Shown: positions 45,711 to 55,051 of the stretch, in pieces | How positions within the stretch are numbered: the first letter of the stretch is position 1 | Layout of the letters: every line of letters begins with the position of its first letter | Origin: Krasilnikovia cinnamomea | GTDB taxonomy: Bacteria > Actinomycetota > Actinomycetes > Mycobacteriales > Micromonosporaceae | Direction: 5' to 3' | NCBI RefSeq assembly: GCF_004217545.1 | Contig: NZ_SHKY01000001.1 | Coordinates: forward strand, 1,488,001-1,552,000 | DNA length: 64,000 nucleotides | Position numbers and translations under genes: made by a program | Notes under the pieces: generated by a model | What the model saw: the letters and a program-made list of their open reading frames with translations, nothing else | Told to the model about the DNA's origin: nothing | Databases searched by the model: none

Positions 45711-46337
45711 TCACGGAAGTGGCGGCGGCGCCGCGACCGGGGCCGACCAACGGCGGTACAGGGCGAGCAGGCGTACCCCGATCATGCCGATCGCCGCGGC
45801 GGACAGGGTGAGCAGGTTCGCCCCGCCGAGGCGGACCAGCAGCGTCACCGTGACCGCGCCGCCCAGCGCGACGATGGCGTAGATCTCCCGCTGGAGCACC
45901 ACGGGGATCTCGGCGGTGAGCAGGTCCCGGGCCAGCCCGCCGCCGATGGCGGTGAGCATGCCGATCAGGCACGCGCCGACCGCCGGCACGTTCGCGTCGA
46001 GGGCCTTGAGGGTGCCGGTGACCGTGAACAGCCCCAGCCCGGCCGCGTCCAGCACCAGGACGGTACGGCGCACCCGGTACAACTGGGGATGCAGCCAGAA
46101 CACGGCGACGGAGGCGACCACGGCGGTCACGGCGTACCGCCAGTCCGCGAACGCCAGCGGGGGGACGGAGCCGATCACCAGGTCGCGGACGATCCCGCCG
46201 CCGAGAGCGGCGGTGAAGCCGACGAAGGCGACACCGAACAGGTCGAGGCGCTTACCCACCGCGGCGGAGCCGCCCGAGGCGGCGAACACGGCCACGCCGA
46301 TGAGATCCGCGACGAGCGGGCCGTAGCTGCCCGTCAC
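45711..46337 (-). CDS. TRIC-family cation channel (UPF0126)
   Basis: 208 residues from GTG. Seven hydrophobic helices arranged as an internal repeat, each half carrying the signature GGGIVRDLVIG and GGGLARDLLTA. This is the bacterial trimeric intracellular cation channel family (YadS/YvgT-like), conducting monovalent cations. It is followed 25 bp earlier on the same strand by DUF3039. Confidence 0.88.
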   Translation of the reverse strand: MTGSYGPLVADLIGVAVFAASGGSAAVGKRLDLFGVAFVGFTAALGGGIVRDLVIGSVPPLAFADWRYAVTAVVASVAVFWLHPQLYRVRRTVLVLDAAGLGLFTVTGTLKALDANVPAVGACLIGMLTAIGGGLARDLLTAEIPVVLQREIYAIVALGGAVTVTLLVRLGGANLLTLSAAAIGMIGVRLLALYRRWSAPVAAPPPLP

Positions 46338-46362
46338 GACACCGCGCCGAGAGCGAGCGTGA

Positions 46363-46581
46363 TCAGCTCTTCATCGCCTCGTAGATCTCTTTGCACTGCG
46401 GGCACACCGGCGAACCGGGCTTCGGCGACTTGGTCACCGGGAACGTCTCCCCGCACAGCGCGATCACGAACGTGCCCATGACCGCGCTCTCGGCGATCTT
46501 CTCTTTGCGCACGTAGTGGAACATTTCGGGCCCGGTGTCGGCATCCTTGGTTTCCGGGCGCTCCAAGATCTGCGTGCTCAC
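46363..46581 (-). CDS. DUF3039 small zinc protein
   Basis: 72 residues from GTG. FHYVRKEKIAESAVMGTFVIALCGETFPV and SPVCPQCKEIY match DUF3039, a short actinobacterial family with a probable zinc site of three cysteines. Function unknown. It overlaps no neighbour and is divergent from psuG. Confidence 0.88.
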   Translation of the reverse strand: MSTQILERPETKDADTGPEMFHYVRKEKIAESAVMGTFVIALCGETFPVTKSPKPGSPVCPQCKEIYEAMKS

Positions 46582-46720
46582 GGCATCTGCCCTTCCAGAG
46601 TTCTGCCAGTCGTCTATCTGCCACCGCGTGCCCCCCGGTCACCGCGGAAGATGCTCCAACCCGCAAGTCTGACACCAGTACCCGGGGTCGGTCCAACGAC
46701 AACGCAGCAGCGTGGCACCG

Positions 46721-46726
46721 TACCGT
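46721..46726 (+). promoter_or_regulatory. Leaderless -10 box of psuG
   Basis: TACCGT with seven bases to GTG at 46734; no Shine-Dalgarno. Confidence 0.4.
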
Positions 46727-46733
46727 AGCGATC

Positions 46734-47681
46734 GTGACCGACTTCTCGATTCAGTATGGGGGCCATGTCAGCCGGGCGCGCGGCGACGGCCGCCCGGTGG
46801 TGGCCCTGGAGAGCACCATCGTCTCGCACGGCCTGCCCCGCCCGGACAACCTGCGGGTGGCCCGGGAGATCGAGCAGACCGTACGCGACAACGGCGCCGT
46901 GCCCGCCACCATCGGCATGATCGGCGGCCGGTTGACCGTCGGCCTCGACGACGCCCAGATCGAGCACCTGGCCGGGGCGGACGGCGTCGCCAAGCTGTCC
47001 GTGCGCGACCTGGCCCTGGCCGCCGCAACGGGCGCCGACGGTGCCACGACGGTCGCCGCGACCAGCGCGGTCGCCGCGGCGGCCGGCATCGGCGTGTTCG
47101 CCACCGGCGGCCTGGGCGGGGTGCACCGGGAGGCGAACACCACCTTCGACGAGTCGGCCGACCTCACCGCGCTGTCGCACACGCCGATCGTGGTGGTCTG
47201 CGCCGGGGTGAAGTCGATCCTGGACGTGGGGGCGACCCTGGAGCGCCTGGAGACCCTGGGCGTGGCCGTCGCCGGCTACGGCACGCACCGGTTCCCCGGC
47301 TTCTTCGTCACCGACGGTGGCTTCGACGTCGACTGGCGGCTGGACACCCCGGAGCAGGTCGCCGCCGCCGTGGCCGCCCGCGCGGACCACGGCGTCAGCT
47401 CCGGCGCGCTGGTGCTGGGCCACCCGCTGCCCGCCGACGAGCAGCTCGACCCCGAACTGCACGACCGCACCCTGGCCGAGGGGCTGGCGCTGCTGGCCCG
47501 CGAGGGGATCACCGGCAAGGCCGTCACCCCGTTCCTGCTGGCCCATTTCCACGACAGCACCGAGGGCCGCAGCCTGGCGGTCAACGTACGCATCATCCTG
47601 CGCAACGCCGCCCTCGCCGCCCGGATCGCGGCTGCCGCGGCACCGGCCCCGAGCCCACTCGGCTTCAGCATCCCCGCGTGA
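46734..47681 (+). CDS. psuG: Pseudouridine-5'-phosphate glycosidase
   Basis: 315 residues. ALESTIVSHGLPRPDNL, TIGMIGGRLTVGL, TVAATSAVAAAAGIGVFATGGLGGVHR and VVCAGVKSILDVGATLE are the hallmarks of PsuG, which splits pseudouridine 5'-phosphate to uracil and ribose 5-phosphate. It is paired with a PfkB kinase that overlaps its stop, the usual PsuK/PsuG pair for pseudouridine salvage from RNA turnover. Confidence 0.95.
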   Translation: MTDFSIQYGGHVSRARGDGRPVVALESTIVSHGLPRPDNLRVAREIEQTVRDNGAVPATIGMIGGRLTVGLDDAQIEHLAGADGVAKLSVRDLALAAATGADGATTVAATSAVAAAAGIGVFATGGLGGVHREANTTFDESADLTALSHTPIVVVCAGVKSILDVGATLERLETLGVAVAGYGTHRFPGFFVTDGGFDVDWRLDTPEQVAAAVAARADHGVSSGALVLGHPLPADEQLDPELHDRTLAEGLALLAREGITGKAVTPFLLAHFHDSTEGRSLAVNVRIILRNAALAARIAAAAAPAPSPLGFSIPA

Positions 47682-47763
47682 GCGAGCGCACCGAGCGCAG
47701 CGAGGGCCACGAGCGCACGCCCAGCCAGCACAGCGTGAGCGAGCGCAGCGAGGGCCACGAGCG
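47678..47763 (+). repeat. GAGCGAGCGCAGCGAG-type dispersed repeat, two copies
   Basis: Copy 1 (47678-47715) and copy 2 (47735-47763) share GTGAGCGAGCG and CAGCGAGGGCCACGAGCG; copy 1 has a 9-nt insertion. Translated in the psuK frame they read SERTERSEGHER and SERSEGHER. I recognise this motif as a dispersed repeat in Micromonospora-type genomes (knowledge, not checked here). It has been inserted at the psuG-psuK junction. Confidence 0.75.
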
Positions 47764-48658
47764 CCCTATCGGGCGGTCCGGTGTGATCGTGGTCGGGGAC
47801 CTGGTCACCGACGTGCTCGTGGTGCACGGGAGCCCGATCGAGACTGGGACGGACACCGACGCGGCGATCACCCTCACCGGCGGCGGTCAGGCCGCCAACA
47901 CGGCCGCCTGGCTGGCCCACGCGGGCTGCGCGGTCACCCTGGTCGCGGCGGTCGGCGAGGACCCGGCCGGGCGGGAACGGGTGGCCGAGCTGACCGCGCG
48001 CGGGGTGCGCTGCGCGGTGCGCGCCCACGAGGGCGCCCCCACCGGCAGCGTGGTGGTGCTCGCCACGGCCGACGAGCGGACCATGCTGGCCGACCGCGGC
48101 GCGGCGCTGCTGCTGGACCCGGGCGACGTCGCCGCGGCCGTCGCCGCCGCACCCGGCGCCACCCACCTGCATCTGTCCGGGTACCCGCTGCTCGATGCCC
48201 GCTCCCGGCCGGGCGGGCTGGCCGCCCTGGCCACGGCCCACACCCACGGCCTGACCATGAGCGTCGACGCCGCCTCCGCGGGCCCGCTGCGGCGGGCCGG
48301 GGCGGCGGCCTTCCTCGATTGGGTACGCGGGGCCGACCTGCTGCTGTGCAACGCCGACGAGGCAGCCGTGCTGGCCGGTCCCGGTACGGCGCAGGAGCAG
48401 GCCCGCGCGCTGACCGGTGCGGCCCGGCACGTGGTGGTCAAGTGCGGCGGCGCGGGGGCGGTCTGGGCGTCCCGGGACGGGACGACGGAGCGGGTCGCGG
48501 CGGCCCGCGTGCCGGTGGTCGACCCGACCGGGGCAGGCGACGCGTTCGCGGCCGGGCTGCTGGCCGCGTGGTGTGCCGGTGCGGGCCCCCCAGCCGCCCT
48601 CGCGGCCGGGACCGCGCTCGGCGCCGAAGCCGTCCGCCGGGTCGGGGCGCGTCCCTGA
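47678..48658 (+). CDS. psuK: Pseudouridine kinase (PfkB family)
   Basis: 326 residues if started at the GTG overlapping the psuG stop (GTGA). The kinase fold begins only at residue 36 (VIVVGDLVTDVLVVHG); the first 35 residues are encoded by the dispersed repeat, so the GTG at 47735 or 47783 are real alternatives. PfkB motifs: TGGGQAANTAAWLAHAG near the N-terminus and DPTGAGDAFAAGLLAAW with the catalytic Asp at the C-terminus. It phosphorylates pseudouridine before PsuG cleavage. Confidence 0.85.
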   Translation: MSERTERSEGHERTPSQHSVSERSEGHERPIGRSGVIVVGDLVTDVLVVHGSPIETGTDTDAAITLTGGGQAANTAAWLAHAGCAVTLVAAVGEDPAGRERVAELTARGVRCAVRAHEGAPTGSVVVLATADERTMLADRGAALLLDPGDVAAAVAAAPGATHLHLSGYPLLDARSRPGGLAALATAHTHGLTMSVDAASAGPLRRAGAAAFLDWVRGADLLLCNADEAAVLAGPGTAQEQARALTGAARHVVVKCGGAGAVWASRDGTTERVAAARVPVVDPTGAGDAFAAGLLAAWCAGAGPPAALAAGTALGAEAVRRVGARP

Positions 48659-48748
48659 ACAGCGAGCGCTCCGGTGTCTCCGGCCCCCTGCCGGCCGAGA
48701 TCGGGGCCGCCGGGTGGGCGGCCCGGCGCGCGGCGCCGGACCCGCGTT

Positions 48749-49126
48749 TCAGCCGTCGGCGTCGATCGTGCGGTGCTCGTTCTGCCCGGCGGAGTGGCTG
48801 TCGAGGACGGGCCGCTGGCGTTCGGTGTTGCGGGCCTCGTACCGTTCCGCCTTGGTCTTGGGCGGGCGGTCGTTGGCGATGAGCACGGCCGCCCAGGGCA
48901 GGAACACCATCCCGGCCGCGCACAGGATGAGCCACAGCGGCAGTAGCGGCACCTGGGCGCTGATCAGGACGGCGCCCAGGATGAGGCAGCCGGCCCGGAG
49001 GCCCATCATGGTCACGTAGCGGATCTGCCGGCTGCGGAGCTGGTCACTCTGGCTGAGGGCCGCGTCGGTGATCAACACCGGGCGGTCCGGCTGCTTCTTC
49101 ACGGGTGACTCCGATCGACTCTTCAT
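48749..49126 (-). CDS. DUF3099 membrane protein
   Basis: 125 residues: [36 protein letters not shown] followed by a second helix ([24 protein letters not shown]) matches DUF3099, a two-helix actinobacterial membrane protein. The C-terminal tail is charged. Function unknown. The 90-bp gap after psuK shows only GC-rich sequence with no obvious signal. Confidence 0.82.
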   Translation of the reverse strand: MKSRSESPVKKQPDRPVLITDAALSQSDQLRSRQIRYVTMMGLRAGCLILGAVLISAQVPLLPLWLILCAAGMVFLPWAAVLIANDRPPKTKAERYEARNTERQRPVLDSHSAGQNEHRTIDADG

Positions 49127-49169
49127 CCTCGCACCGGACCCACCCGGCTGCCCAGCATCGACGCGAAGC

Positions 49170-49751
49170 TCAACCCGCCCGCTTCGCGGCGGCCTTCATC
49201 TCCTTCTTGTAGGCGCGCACCCGCGCCAGCGAGTCGTCATCCACGATGTCCGCCACCGAACGGTAGGAGTCCTGCTCGCCGTACCCGCCGGCGGCCTCGC
49301 GCCACCCGGTCGGCCGCACGCCGTACTGCTTGCCCAGCAGGGCCGTGAAGATCTGGGCCTTCTGTTTGCCGAAGCCGGGCAGCGAGCCCACCCGCCGCAG
49401 CAGTTCCGCGCCGTCGCGGACGTCGGCCCAGAGGTTCGCGGCGTCGCCGTCGTACTCGGCCACCAGGACCCGGCACACGTCCTGCACCCGCGTCGCCATG
49501 GCCTTCGGGAAACGGTGCAGCGCGGGCGGCTTCGCGAAGATCTCGATGAGGGCGTCGGTGTCGAACTCGGCGAGCTCCCGCGCGGTGGGCGGGTGGCCGA
49601 GCCGCTGAGCGAGAACGTACGGCGAGCTGAACGCCTTCTCCAGCGGGATCTGCTGATCCAGCACCATGCCGATCGTCAAGGCCAGCGGGTCCCGCGTGAG
49701 CAACTCGTTCGCTTCCGGCACGATCGGAAGGGAGATCGTCATGGCGTTCAT
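49170..49751 (-). CDS. HhH-GPD base-excision repair protein
   Basis: 193 residues. The helix-hairpin-helix [21 protein letters not shown] and the upstream [13 protein letters not shown] and [26 protein letters not shown] follow the HhH-GPD DNA glycosylase superfamily, but there is no FeS cluster loop and the catalytic Asp after the hairpin is not obvious, so substrate range is unclear. The actinobacterial family is annotated as base excision repair. It is divergent from dtd (96 bp). Confidence 0.8.
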   Translation of the reverse strand: MNAMTISLPIVPEANELLTRDPLALTIGMVLDQQIPLEKAFSSPYVLAQRLGHPPTARELAEFDTDALIEIFAKPPALHRFPKAMATRVQDVCRVLVAEYDGDAANLWADVRDGAELLRRVGSLPGFGKQKAQIFTALLGKQYGVRPTGWREAAGGYGEQDSYRSVADIVDDDSLARVRAYKKEMKAAAKRAG

Positions 49752-49847
49752 CTTCGCAGGTCCCGGTCCTGTGCCCGACCCAGGCCCGGCAGGGTCGCAG
49801 GCGCACGGTCGGCGAAGATGTACCGCACCGATGGAGAGGAGCCGCTG

Positions 49848-50270
49848 ATGCGGGCGCTGGTGCAGACCGTGAGCCGGGCGAGTGTCACCGTGGACGGTGC
49901 GGTCGTCGGCGAGATCGCGGACGGGCTGCTGGTGCTGCTCGGCGTCACCCACGACGACACGGCCGCGACCGCACAGACCATGGCCCGCAAGGTGTACGAG
50001 CTGCGCCTGCTCGACGACGAGGCGTCGGCCGCCGACGTGGGCGCCCCGCTGCTGGTGGTCAGCCAGTTCACCCTGTACGGCGACGCCCGCAAGGGACGCC
50101 GTCCGACCTGGGCGGCCGCCGCCCCGGCCGAGGTGGCGGAACCGCTGGTGACCACGTTCGTGGAGGCGCTGCGCGCCCGCGGCGCGACCGTGGCCACCGG
50201 CCGGTTCCGGGCCCACATGCTCGTGGAGAGCGTGAACGTGGGCCCGCGTACGGTTCTGATCGAGCTGTAG
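49848..50270 (+). CDS. dtd: D-aminoacyl-tRNA deacylase
   Basis: 140 residues with GAGAGGA upstream. [17 protein letters not shown], the catalytic-loop [17 protein letters not shown] and the Gly-cis-Pro motif [11 protein letters not shown] are all conserved. DTD removes D-amino acids mischarged on tRNA. It ends three bases before the stop of convergent spo0M. Confidence 0.96.
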   Translation: MRALVQTVSRASVTVDGAVVGEIADGLLVLLGVTHDDTAATAQTMARKVYELRLLDDEASAADVGAPLLVVSQFTLYGDARKGRRPTWAAAAPAEVAEPLVTTFVEALRARGATVATGRFRAHMLVESVNVGPRTVLIEL

Positions 50271-50273
50271 CCG

Positions 50274-51062
50274 TCAGAAGAACAGGCCCCGGCGCTGGGC
50301 GGACTGGCGCAGCCAGTTGTCCAGCTGCCCGGCCCAGTCGACCTGGTCGACGGTGTGGTAGTCGACGTCGAAGCGGCCGAACGCGTCGTGGCCCTCGGTG
50401 AACAGCCCGCCCCGCTTGTCGAGTTCGAGGATCACCTGCAACACCTGCGGGGTCGCGATGAAGGTGACCTCGAGCTGGTTGATCCCGCTGGCGTACGCCG
50501 GGGGCGGGTAGAACTCGATCTCCTGGTAGAACGGCAGCGTCTGGTGCACGCCGTACACGGAGCCGCGCTCCACGTCGGCCTTGCTGAACCGGAAACCGAG
50601 CCGCTGCAGCGCTTCGAGGATCCGCTCCTGCGCCGGCAGGGGGTGCACCGCCACCGCGTCGAGGTCACCCTTGTCGACGGCGCGGGCCACCTCGAGCTCC
50701 GTGGCCAGACCCATCGTCATGCCGTGCAGGTGCTGGCCGTACACCTCGGTGATCGGGGTTTCCCACGGCACGTCGAAGCGGAACGGCAGGTCGTGGCGCT
50801 GACCCGGGTCCAGCTTGAAGGCACCGGTGAGCCGCTGCTTGTGAAATTCCTGGTTGGTGTTGTACTCGCTGTCGCCGCTCTCGACCTCGACCCGGGTGAC
50901 CAGGGCCAGCGACACATACTCGATGTCTACCGAGTGTTCGCCGCCGATCACCTGAACGTGACCCTCGAGGTAACCCCCGGGCCGGCAGTTGGGGTTGGTG
51001 AGCACCGTTTCCACGGACGGGCCACCGACGCCGAGTGCCCGCATCATCCGTTTGAAGACCAC
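50274..51062 (-). CDS. spo0M: Spo0M-like arrestin-fold protein
   Basis: 262 residues. The N-terminal [25 protein letters not shown] and later [17 protein letters not shown], and [10 protein letters not shown], follow the sporulation-control Spo0M/arrestin-like beta-sandwich family. In Bacillus Spo0M affects sporulation and cytoskeleton; in actinobacteria its role is not established. A GATAAT -10 lies upstream. Ends against dtd. Confidence 0.88.
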   Translation of the reverse strand: MVFKRMMRALGVGGPSVETVLTNPNCRPGGYLEGHVQVIGGEHSVDIEYVSLALVTRVEVESGDSEYNTNQEFHKQRLTGAFKLDPGQRHDLPFRFDVPWETPITEVYGQHLHGMTMGLATELEVARAVDKGDLDAVAVHPLPAQERILEALQRLGFRFSKADVERGSVYGVHQTLPFYQEIEFYPPPAYASGINQLEVTFIATPQVLQVILELDKRGGLFTEGHDAFGRFDVDYHTVDQVDWAGQLDNWLRQSAQRRGLFF

Positions 51063-51094
51063 GGACCTTCCCTTCGTGTGTCGTTCTGGAACAC

Positions 51095-51100
51095 ATTATC
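51095..51100 (-). promoter_or_regulatory. -10 box of spo0M
   Basis: GATAAT on the minus strand, 33 bp upstream of the start, in a local AT-rich stretch; the -35 region (CGAGAC at 51123-51118) is weak. The remaining 200 bp to sigB shows CGGCTTAAC and a GGGAATGC element, neither convincing as the sigB promoter. Confidence 0.4.
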
Positions 51101-51303
51101 GGGCTCTTACCAATCGAGTCTCGTTCCCCATATGTCCAGCCAATTCGGGCGGCGTGTCGGGTTCACGACCTCAGGGTTCTCCCCGATTCATGCCACCTGG
51201 ACGCTTGCCTCACCTCGGCTTAACGCCTCCCGCGCCAAGCTTTGATCACCGGCACGAATGCGGGCTGGGAATGCACCGAGTTCACGCGGGGAGGGGACTG
51301 AAA

Positions 51304-52317
51304 GTGGTCCTGCAGATGAAGGCGATGGAGTCCATGGCGGAAGAAGCCGCTGACGGCATCATGACAGACAGTGTCGAGGCCCTGGCCGACCTTGACGCCA
51401 CCGACGAGCGCGGCGTCTCCGCCGACCTCGTCCGGGCGTACCTCAACGGCATCGGTCGGACCCGCCTGCTCACCGCGGTCGAGGAGGTGACCCTCTCCAA
51501 GCGGATCGAGGCCGGCCTCTACGCCGAGGAGAAGCTGCCCACCGCCGACGCGGACGTCGCCGGACTCCTGGAGATCATCGTCGCCGAGGGCAAGGCCGCG
51601 AAGAACCACCTGCTCGAGGCCAACCTGCGGCTCGTCGTCAGCATCGCGAAGCGCTACACCGGGCGCGGCATGGCCTTCCTCGACCTGATCCAGGAGGGCA
51701 ACCTCGGCCTGATCCGCGCGGTCGAGAAGTTCGACTACACCAAGGGCTACAAGTTCTCCACGTACGCCACCTGGTGGATCCGCCAGGCCATCACCCGCGC
51801 CATGGCCGACCAGGCCCGCACCATCCGCATCCCCGTACACATGGTCGAGCAGGTCAACCGCATGGTCCGCGCCCGCCGCGACCTCGCCACGCAGCTGGGC
51901 CGCGAGCCCAGCATCGCCGAGATCGCCAAGGCCATGGGCGTACCGGAGTTCCAGGTCATCGAGCTGATCTCGTACGACCGGGAGCCGGTCAGCCTCGACC
52001 AGGCGGTCGGCGAGGACGGCGAGAGCGCCCTCGGCGACTTCGTCGCGGCGGTCGACCCGCGCGGCGAGCCGGGTGACGGCCTGGCCCGGGGCGAGCTGCG
52101 CAACGAGGTCGAGATCGTGCTCTCCACGCTGTCCGAGCGGGAGTCCGCGGTGATCCGGCTGCGCTTCGGCCTCGACGACGGCCGCCAGCGCACCCTCGAC
52201 GAGGTGGGCCGCGAGTTCGGCCTGAGCCGCGAGCGCATCCGCCAGATCGAGAAGGTGACGATGCTCAAGCTGCGCTCGCCGGAGCGCGCCGGCCGCCTGG
52301 AGGCGTACGCCAGCTGA
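51304..52317 (+). CDS. sigB: Group 2 sigma factor SigB
   Basis: 337 residues from GTG with GGGGAGGGGA upstream. It lacks the long Lys/Ala linker of SigA but has regions 1.2 to 4.2 ([60 protein letters not shown]). Between sigA and ideR, this is the usual SigB position in actinobacteria and it is a non-essential, stress- or stationary-phase sigma factor in mycobacteria. A 179-bp part of region 2 is identical to sigA. Confidence 0.95.
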   Translation: MVLQMKAMESMAEEAADGIMTDSVEALADLDATDERGVSADLVRAYLNGIGRTRLLTAVEEVTLSKRIEAGLYAEEKLPTADADVAGLLEIIVAEGKAAKNHLLEANLRLVVSIAKRYTGRGMAFLDLIQEGNLGLIRAVEKFDYTKGYKFSTYATWWIRQAITRAMADQARTIRIPVHMVEQVNRMVRARRDLATQLGREPSIAEIAKAMGVPEFQVIELISYDREPVSLDQAVGEDGESALGDFVAAVDPRGEPGDGLARGELRNEVEIVLSTLSERESAVIRLRFGLDDGRQRTLDEVGREFGLSRERIRQIEKVTMLKLRSPERAGRLEAYAS

Positions 52318-52347
52318 GCGCCCGCGACCGGCCTGGTACCGGAGTGG

Positions 52348-52485
52348 GTGGTGTTCGGTTCCGCCGCCCTCGCCCTCGCCGGCACCGGGCACCCGTTGCT
52401 GGCGGCCGGTTTCGCGGCGCTGGCCGCGGCGAACCGGCTGGCCCTGCACCTGCTGCGGACAACGACCGGCGGCGAACCGGTCTGA
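52348..52485 (+). pseudogene. Remnant or short gene resembling a DUF2568 C-terminus
   Basis: Immediately after sigB, in the same frame, a 45-residue hydrophobic ORF (VVFGSAALALAGTGHPLLAA... ending TTTGGEPV) looks by eye like the last helices of a DUF2568/YrdB-type membrane protein. GGAG precedes the second GTG at 52351. No matching N-terminal helices are present, so it is either a decayed gene or a genuine one-to-two-helix peptide. Confidence 0.35.
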
Positions 52486-52502
52486 TGCCTTGACCCGGGC
52501 GT

Positions 52503-55046
52503 TCAGAGGTGGCGGGGGCCGGTATCCGGACGGGCGCCCGCCGCACCGACCTCCACTGTGGCGTGCAGCACGTCGAAGCCGTCGGGGCGGGCCAGCACCG
52601 GGTTGAGCGACAGCGCCCGGATCCGCGGATGCTCGTCGGCGAGGCGGCCGACCCGCAGCAGCAGGTCGACGAGCGCGTCCCGGTCGACCGGGGACGAGCC
52701 CCGGTAGCCGTGCAACAGCGGGGCCGCCCGCGGCTCCTCGACGAGCGCGGCCGCGGCCGAGTCGGTCAGCGGCGCGGCCCGCCACGCCAGGTCACCCAGC
52801 AGCTCACTGGCGACCCCGCCGAGCCCGAAACCGACCACCGGGCCGAAGGCGGAATCCTCGGCCACCTCCACCCGGCACGCCACCCCCGGCGCGACCATCG
52901 ACTGCACCAGCACCACCGGGCCGAACGCGGCCGCGAGCTCGCCGTACGCGGCGCGGACGGCGCCCGCGTCGGCCAGGTTGAGGCGTACCGCGCCGAGGTC
53001 GATGCGGTGACGCAGGGAACCCCGGGCGGCCTTCAGCGCCACCGGGTAGCCGCACTGCTCCGCGGCGCTCAGGGCGGCCGGCAGCGACCCGGCGGACGTG
53101 GACGGGACGACCCGGACGCCGTACGCGGCCAGCAGCTCCGTCAGCTCGCCCTGCACCTCGGCGGCGGCGGGATCCACTCCGGACAGCTCCGGATAGCGGC
53201 CCGGCGGGCGGCGCAGCCACTCCGCGTACGAGGCGACCCGGCCCAGCGCCCGTACCGCCTCCTCGATCGACGGGTACGACGGGACCCGCGACGGCAGCTG
53301 TCCGAGCAGGAACGTCGCCACGGTCGGCTTCTCCCCCGCCAGCGCGACCGTGGACAGGGCGACGGCGAAGTCCGCGTCGGAGTCGGGCAGCTGGCCCGGC
53401 AGGGGCGGGGCGAACACCACGACCAGCGCGTCCACCCGCTCGTCGGCCTCGGCGTCGGCCAGCGCCGCGGCGAACTCGTGGGCGCCGGACTGCGGGCTGA
53501 GGTCGCGCGGGTACCCGTCGGCGACGACGAGTCCGTTGGGGCGGCAGGCGGCGACCGCGAGCCCGGACAGCGCGGACGAGTTGCCCACCACGGCGACCCG
53601 CCGGCCGGCGGGCAGCGGCTGGTGCGCCAGCAGCACGCCGACGTCGAACAGTTCGCGGACCGTGTCGACGCGGATCACCCCGGAGCGGGCGAACAGCGCC
53701 GTGACCGCGTGCGCGTCGGGGCCGGGCAGGTCCTCGGCCAGCCCGCGCGGGCGGGTCGCCGACGCCACGGCCACGATCGGCTTGATCCGGCTCATCCGGC
53801 GCGCCAGCCGGGCGAACTTGCGCGGGTTGCCGAACGTCTCCAGATACAGCAGCACGACGTCGGTGCGCGGATCGTCCTGCCAGTACTGCAGCAGGTCGTT
53901 GCCGGAGACGTCGGCGCGGTTGCCGGCCGACACGAAGCTGGACAGCCCGAGTCCGCGCCGGTCCGCCTCGGCCAGCAGGGCCACCCCGAGCGCGCCGGAC
54001 TGGCTGAAGAAGCCGACCCGGCCGGCGGCCGGCAGGGTCGGGGCGAGCGTGGCGTTCAGCCGTACCGTCGGATCGGTGTTGGCAATACCCAGGCAGTTCG
54101 GGCCCACCACCCGCATCCCGGCCGCCCGGGCCTGCTCCAGCAGCGCACGCTGCGCGTCCGCGCCGTCCGGGCCGGTCTCGGCGAAGCCCGCGGACACCAC
54201 CACCAGGGCTCCCGCGCCGGCAGCGGCCGCGTCCGCCACGGCCTCGGAAACCCGTTCCGGAGGTACGGCGATGAGCCCCACGTCGATCGTCTGCCCCGCC
54301 TCGGCCGCCGACCGGTACGCCCGCCGCCCCGCCACTCGCTCGGCGCTCGGGTGCACCGGCACGACCGCCCCGGTGAACCCGCCGTCGCGCAGGTGGGCCA
54401 GCAGCGCCGCGCCGACCCCGAGGCCGCTGGTGCTGGCCCCGTACACGGCGACCCCACGCGGGCTGAGCAGCCGCGCGATCGACCTGGCCTCGGTGCGCTG
54501 CTCCCGGCTCTCCTGCACCTGGCGGGAGAGTTCGGTGGGGGCGATCGGGAATTCGAGGTGCACCACGCCGTCGGCGTAGCGGCGCTGGATCTGGTAGCCG
54601 AAGTCGCTGAAGACGCGCAGCATGCCGCCGTTCTGCGGCAGCACCTCGGCGACGAACCGGCGGATGCCGTTGGCCCGGGCCGCCTCGGCCAGGTACTCCA
54701 GCAGCACCGACCCGATGCCCCGGCCCTGGTACGCGTCCTCCACCACGAACGCCACCTCGGCGTCGGGTGAATCCGGGCCCATCCGCTCGTAGCGGCCGAC
54801 CGCCAGGATGCGCGCGCCGCTGACCGCGACGTACGCCTCCCGGTCGCGGTGGTCGACGGTGACGAAGCGTTCCAGGTCCCGCTCCGGGATCCGCGGGTAC
54901 GGCGAGAAGTAGCGCAGGTAGCGGGTGCGGTCGCTCATCCGGGAGTGCAGCTCGACGATCGCTTCGGCGTCCGCCGGGCTGATCGGGCGCAAGTGGACGG
55001 CGCTGCCGTCGGAGAGCAGCACATCGGCGCCGGTGTCGAGGACCAT
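52503..55046 (-). CDS. pat: Pat-like protein lysine acetyltransferase fused to ADP-forming acyl-CoA synthetase domains
   Basis: 847 residues. The GNAT domain is N-terminal (residues 12-170, acetyl-CoA loop VEDAYQGRGIGSVLLEYL), followed by CoA-binding (SPRGVAVYGAS), ligase-CoA and an ATP-grasp domain to the C-terminus. At the place where active ADP-forming synthetases carry an SHTGALAG phosphohistidine, this protein reads AEDLPGPDAHAV, so synthetase activity is probably lost, as in Pat enzymes that acetylate and silence acetyl-CoA synthetase. It lies 5 bp after acuC, giving a writer/eraser pair. Confidence 0.85.
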   Translation of the reverse strand: MVLDTGADVLLSDGSAVHLRPISPADAEAIVELHSRMSDRTRYLRYFSPYPRIPERDLERFVTVDHRDREAYVAVSGARILAVGRYERMGPDSPDAEVAFVVEDAYQGRGIGSVLLEYLAEAARANGIRRFVAEVLPQNGGMLRVFSDFGYQIQRRYADGVVHLEFPIAPTELSRQVQESREQRTEARSIARLLSPRGVAVYGASTSGLGVGAALLAHLRDGGFTGAVVPVHPSAERVAGRRAYRSAAEAGQTIDVGLIAVPPERVSEAVADAAAAGAGALVVVSAGFAETGPDGADAQRALLEQARAAGMRVVGPNCLGIANTDPTVRLNATLAPTLPAAGRVGFFSQSGALGVALLAEADRRGLGLSSFVSAGNRADVSGNDLLQYWQDDPRTDVVLLYLETFGNPRKFARLARRMSRIKPIVAVASATRPRGLAEDLPGPDAHAVTALFARSGVIRVDTVRELFDVGVLLAHQPLPAGRRVAVVGNSSALSGLAVAACRPNGLVVADGYPRDLSPQSGAHEFAAALADAEADERVDALVVVFAPPLPGQLPDSDADFAVALSTVALAGEKPTVATFLLGQLPSRVPSYPSIEEAVRALGRVASYAEWLRRPPGRYPELSGVDPAAAEVQGELTELLAAYGVRVVPSTSAGSLPAALSAAEQCGYPVALKAARGSLRHRIDLGAVRLNLADAGAVRAAYGELAAAFGPVVLVQSMVAPGVACRVEVAEDSAFGPVVGFGLGGVASELLGDLAWRAAPLTDSAAAALVEEPRAAPLLHGYRGSSPVDRDALVDLLLRVGRLADEHPRIRALSLNPVLARPDGFDVLHATVEVGAAGARPDTGPRHL

Positions 55047-55051
55047 GGCGG

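Noticed and set aside
47276..48430. Long minus-strand frame opposite psuG-psuK
   Set aside because: Antisense shadow rich in Arg/Gly/His without any family motif, while psuG and psuK motifs are complete.
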